Assembly (NCBI GenBank): GCA_003169895.1
Contig: PNAE01000007.1
Span: 399,603 to 463,602, forward strand
Reading direction: 5' to 3'
Length of the DNA stretch: 64,000 nucleotides
DNA from: Gemmatimonadota bacterium
Lineage (GTDB): Bacteria > Gemmatimonadota > Gemmatimonadetes > Gemmatimonadales > GWC2-71-9
The position numbers and the translations under genes were made by a program. The stretch's first letter is position 1; each line of letters starts with the position of its first letter. Positions 60,991 through 64,000 of the stretch are shown in pieces. Under the pieces are notes generated by a model. The model searched no databases. It was given only the letters and a program-made list of their open reading frames with translations, and was not told the DNA's origin.

Positions 60991-61032
60991 AGGTAAGAGG
61001 TGAGAGGTAAGAGGTGAGAGTTGAGGGGTGCG
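60991..61032. repeat. AGGTRAG heptamer tandem array
   Basis: AGGTAAG, AGGTGAG, AGGTAAG, AGGTGAG, then two diverged units, 7 bp apart, between the divergent thiolase and Kgd-like genes. This is the same heptamer family as at 12867-12947. Confidence 0.75.
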
Positions 61033-61126
61033 AGGGAACATCTCGGGTCGCTGTTGTCAGGTATGAGGCAGGCCGCGCTGGATGAAAACGTTATCTTTCC
61101 CCAGCTACCAAATAGCGGAGTTCCGA

Positions 61127-64000
61127 GTGGTTCCAGACGATCCTGAATTGCCTGCCGTCGCGCTTCCGGCGGAGGCGATGTATGAGGCCTTACTCGAAGA
61201 ACAAGCACCGGTCCCGTATGAATCCCGGAACGCCCCACCGGCAAGGGCCGGCGACGGCGCAAATGGTGCCGCTCCGGCTCCGACGATGGCCGTTCCTTCG
61301 AACGCCGTACTGCTCAAGGGCCCGGCACTCAAGCTCGCGCAGAACATGGATGCCTCGCTCGCCATTCCGGTGGCCACCACGTTCCGGGACATTCCGGTCC
61401 GCGCGCTCGAAGCGCATCGCGTCGAGCTCAACACGCAACTGAAGAGTGTCGGCCGCAGTGAAAAGCTGTCGTTCACGCATCTGATCGCATGGGCGCTGGT
61501 TCAGGGCGCCAAGCAGTTTCCGATGATGGGAACCAGCGTGCTCAAGAGCGGGGCAGACACGTTCAAGCTCGTGCCCGAGCACGTCAATTTTGGCCTCGCC
61601 GTCGACGTCGAGCGCAAGGATGGGTCGCGCGGCCTGATGGTTCCGGTGCTCAAGCGCGCAGACACGCTGAGCTTCGCCGAGTTCCTTGGGAACTACGAAG
61701 CCCTGGTGGACAAGGCGCGCCATCACAAACTGATGCCGGACGACTTTGCCGGTGCCACCATGACGCTGACCAATCCGGGCGGGCTCGGCACCGTCGCGTC
61801 CGTGCCGCGGCTGATGCCGGGCCAGGGCAGCATCATTGCGACCGGCGCAATCGCGTATCCGCCGGAGTTCTCGGCGATGGATCCAGACGCGATCGCGCGG
61901 CTCGGACTCGCCAAGATCATGACGATGACCAGCACGTATGACCATCGCGTGATTCAAGGGGCCGAGTCGGGAAGTTTCCTGCGCTTGGTGGACCAGCTGC
62001 TGCAGGGTGAGCACGGTTTTTATGACGGGGTGTACGGAGCACTCGGACTCTCCGTGCGCGCAGGCACCGGCGGAACACCGCCGACGAACCGTCCGGTGGC
62101 AGAGCCGGTGTCAGGCGCGGCGGCAGTCGGTGCAGGCGCCGGCGGCACGCCAGTACGCGCCGCCGATATCGCCGCGGGCATGGGGCTGGTCAAGGCGATT
62201 CGCACTCATGGGCACCTCGCCGCGCATCTCGATCCGCTGGGCGCGCTGCCGCCCGGCGATCCTTCGCTCGACCCCGCCACGCTGGGCCTGACGCCGGAGA
62301 TCATGGCGGCGATCCCGGCCGACATACTGCGCATCGGCGTTCCGGGCGCGACACTCGCCGAGGCGCTGCCGAACCTGCAGCAGACGTATTGTGGCTCGAT
62401 CGCCTATGAAGTGGAGCATCTTGCATCCCACGAGCGGCGCCGGTGGCTGCGCGAGCAGATCGAATCCGGGGTGTACCGCGCTCCGCTCGCGCCCGACGAG
62501 GCGAAGCGCGTGCTGGAGCGATTGACCGCGGTCGAGGGAATGGAACGGTTCCTCGACAAGGCCTATCTCGGCGCCAAGCGTTTTTCAATCGAAGGCGTCG
62601 ACATCATGGTCCCGATGCTCGATCTCGTGATCGAAGCGGCAGGCGAGGCCGGCGTGCGTGACCTGGTGCTCGGCATGGCACATCGTGGCCGGCTGAATGT
62701 GTTGGCGCATATCGTCGGGCGGCCGTACGACGTGATTCTCGCGGAGTTCGAGGGCAACAAGGGCGATGCCACGCCGGACGGTGGCACCGGCGACGTCAAG
62801 TACCATCATGGCGCCGAGGGCGCGTTCCTCACCCGCAGCGGCCGCGCCGTCACCGTGACCCTGCTGCCGAATCCAAGCCACCTTGAATTTGTCGATCCGG
62901 TCGTGACCGGCCGGGCGCGCGCCGAACAAACCGACCGTCACGATCGCACGGCCAAGCTCGATCCCAACGCCGCGCTACCGCTCACGATTCACGGCGACGC
63001 GGCGTTTCCCGGACAGGGTGTCGTCGCCGAGACACTCAACCTCAGCAATCTCGCGGGCTACACCACCGGTGGCACGCTGCACCTCATCGCCAACAACCAG
63101 GTCGGCTTCACCACCGATCCGCGCGAGGGTCGGTCGACCCGGTATTCGTCCGACCTGGCCAAGGGATTCGACATCCCCATCGTCCACGTCAACGCCGATG
63201 ACCCCGCGGCGTGCCTGGCGGCGGTGCGGCTTGCGATGGCATATCGCACGAAGTTCCACGGCGACGCGCTTATCGACCTGGTCGGATACCGGCGGCACGG
63301 CCACAACGAGGGTGACGAAGCCAGCTTCACCCAGCCGTTGATGGCGGCGAAGATCAAGGCCCAGCCGACGCTGCGACAGCAGTACGCCGCGAGCCTCGAA
63401 CGATCAGGCGTCATCGCCGCGGGCGAAGCCGACGCGATGGTGGAGCAGCTTTACCAGCGCCTGCTGGAGATCCAGACCAGGTTTCGCGCATCCCACGCCG
63501 AACAGGAAGCGGCGTCGGTGGTGCCGGCGGCGATCGTCACCAATGCGGATTTTGTAACCGGCGTCGCCGCCGAAATGCTTGCGGCGCTCAACGAGCAGTT
63601 GCTCACCTGGCCCGCCGATTTCAACGTCCATCCCAAGGTGAGCACACAACTGCTGCGGCGGCGTGGCGCCCTGACGACGGCGGGCGGCATCGACTGGGGT
63701 CACGCCGAAGCGCTGGCCCTGGGGTCACTGCTGGTGGAGGACGTTCCGGTCCGATTGACGGGGCAAGATGTGGCTCGCGGCACGTTTTCGCACCGTCACG
63801 CCGTGCTGCACGACGTCAAGGACGGGCGCACGTATGCGCCGTTGCAACAGTTGCCCGATGCCAAGGCGACACTTGAAGTGCACAACTCGCCGCTGTCGGA
63901 GTTGGCGACGATCGGGTTCGAGTACGGCTACGCGACCGCGGCACCCGATACGTTGGTGCTGTGGGAAGCGCAGTACGGTGATTTCGTCAACGGTGCCCAG
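61127..64000 (+). CDS. kgd: multifunctional 2-oxoglutarate dehydrogenase E2-E1 (Kgd-like), truncated by window
   Basis: The gene runs beyond base 64000, ~958 codons visible. GTG 61127 has GGAG six bases upstream; ATG 61082 or 61178 are alternatives. After a ~50-residue Pro/Ala linker the E2 acyltransferase core appears (residues ~75-290; LSFTHLIAWALVQGAKQFP, MTLTNPGGLGTVASVPRLMP, TSTYDHRVIQGAESG with the catalytic His). This is followed by the SucA-type E1 (MAHRGRLNVLA, GDAAFPGQGVVAE, NNQVGFTTDP for thiamine diphosphate). The same E2-before-E1 fusion is known from Mycobacterium Kgd and corynebacterial OdhA. It oxidises 2-oxoglutarate to succinyl-CoA or semialdehyde. There is no N-terminal lipoyl domain, so lipoate must come from another E2. 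Confidence 0.93.
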   Translation, partial: MVPDDPELPAVALPAEAMYEALLEEQAPVPYESRNAPPARAGDGANGAAPAPTMAVPSNAVLLKGPALKLAQNMDASLAIPVATTFRDIPVRALEAHRVELNTQLKSVGRSEKLSFTHLIAWALVQGAKQFPMMGTSVLKSGADTFKLVPEHVNFGLAVDVERKDGSRGLMVPVLKRADTLSFAEFLGNYEALVDKARHHKLMPDDFAGATMTLTNPGGLGTVASVPRLMPGQGSIIATGAIAYPPEFSAMDPDAIARLGLAKIMTMTSTYDHRVIQGAESGSFLRLVDQLLQGEHGFYDGVYGALGLSVRAGTGGTPPTNRPVAEPVSGAAAVGAGAGGTPVRAADIAAGMGLVKAIRTHGHLAAHLDPLGALPPGDPSLDPATLGLTPEIMAAIPADILRIGVPGATLAEALPNLQQTYCGSIAYEVEHLASHERRRWLREQIESGVYRAPLAPDEAKRVLERLTAVEGMERFLDKAYLGAKRFSIEGVDIMVPMLDLVIEAAGEAGVRDLVLGMAHRGRLNVLAHIVGRPYDVILAEFEGNKGDATPDGGTGDVKYHHGAEGAFLTRSGRAVTVTLLPNPSHLEFVDPVVTGRARAEQTDRHDRTAKLDPNAALPLTIHGDAAFPGQGVVAETLNLSNLAGYTTGGTLHLIANNQVGFTTDPREGRSTRYSSDLAKGFDIPIVHVNADDPAACLAAVRLAMAYRTKFHGDALIDLVGYRRHGHNEGDEASFTQPLMAAKIKAQPTLRQQYAASLERSGVIAAGEADAMVEQLYQRLLEIQTRFRASHAEQEAASVVPAAIVTNADFVTGVAAEMLAALNEQLLTWPADFNVHPKVSTQLLRRRGALTTAGGIDWGHAEALALGSLLVEDVPVRLTGQDVARGTFSHRHAVLHDVKDGRTYAPLQQLPDAKATLEVHNSPLSELATIGFEYGYATAAPDTLVLWEAQYGDFVNGAQ

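Noticed and set aside
1-64000. tRNA or rRNA genes
   Set aside because: No cloverleaf with a GTTCRANYC arm or rRNA-like stretch was recognised by reading; a tRNA scan could still find one.

Overview
The window is 64 kb of high-GC bacterial chromosome. Genes are densely packed, often with start/stop overlaps (ATGA, GTGA) and GGAGG-type ribosome binding sites. Gene content suggests a Gemmatimonadota-like or similar aerobic soil/freshwater heterotroph: many secreted hydrolases, a kinase with a 2TM module, a fused alpha/beta 2-oxoacid dehydrogenase E1, a mycobacterial Kgd-like E2-E1 protein, and a Rho with a Gly/Asn/Arg-rich head. This assignment rests on recognition of protein families; no rRNA or tRNA gene was seen.

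Layout. 1-4.8 kb: tail of a chemotaxis-receptor-like protein, a DEAH-type helicase, an SDR and a small repeat-containing secreted protein. 5.0-9.3 kb: a compact operon of a PTPS/QueD-family enzyme with a CExxHGH motif, a pterin carbinolamine dehydratase, PabB, PabA, a secreted protein and a cytochrome c; it reads as a pterin/folate operon. 9.3-15.5 kb: an unknown protein, a TrmB-like regulator, an HPt-REC-GGDEF signalling protein, and convergent Lon. 15.8-23.5 kb: Ser/Thr kinase, fused 2-oxoacid dehydrogenase E1, YtcJ-like amidohydrolase, MazG-like pyrophosphohydrolase and a Cys-rich lipoprotein.

23.7-35.1 kb is an accessory island. It holds a lipoprotein, a broken gene, an orphan family protein, a 1.6 kb stretch without a convincing gene that contains one end of an IS256-type element, a DUF3800 protein, a type III-like methyltransferase/restriction pair, and an AT-rich control region flanked by an inverted partial duplication of the gene it drives. 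Several genes here are small or degenerate, as expected for a defence or integration hot spot.

35.2-64 kb returns to metabolic and housekeeping genes: RsgA and proline dehydrogenase; an APC permease with tryptophanase; a CocE-type hydrolase; ankyrin protein with Rho; a Rieske oxygenase; a FAD oxidoreductase with an epimerase-like protein; aldo/keto reductase; methyltransferase with OsmC; membrane dipeptidase; a discoidin-domain glycosidase-like protein; a Gfo/Idh/MocA oxidoreductase; FadI-FadJ beta-oxidation; and the start of a Kgd-like 2-oxoglutarate dehydrogenase that runs off the right edge. Amino-acid, branched-chain 2-oxoacid and fatty-acid breakdown therefore feed acyl-CoA into a TCA cycle whose 2-oxoglutarate step is also encoded here.
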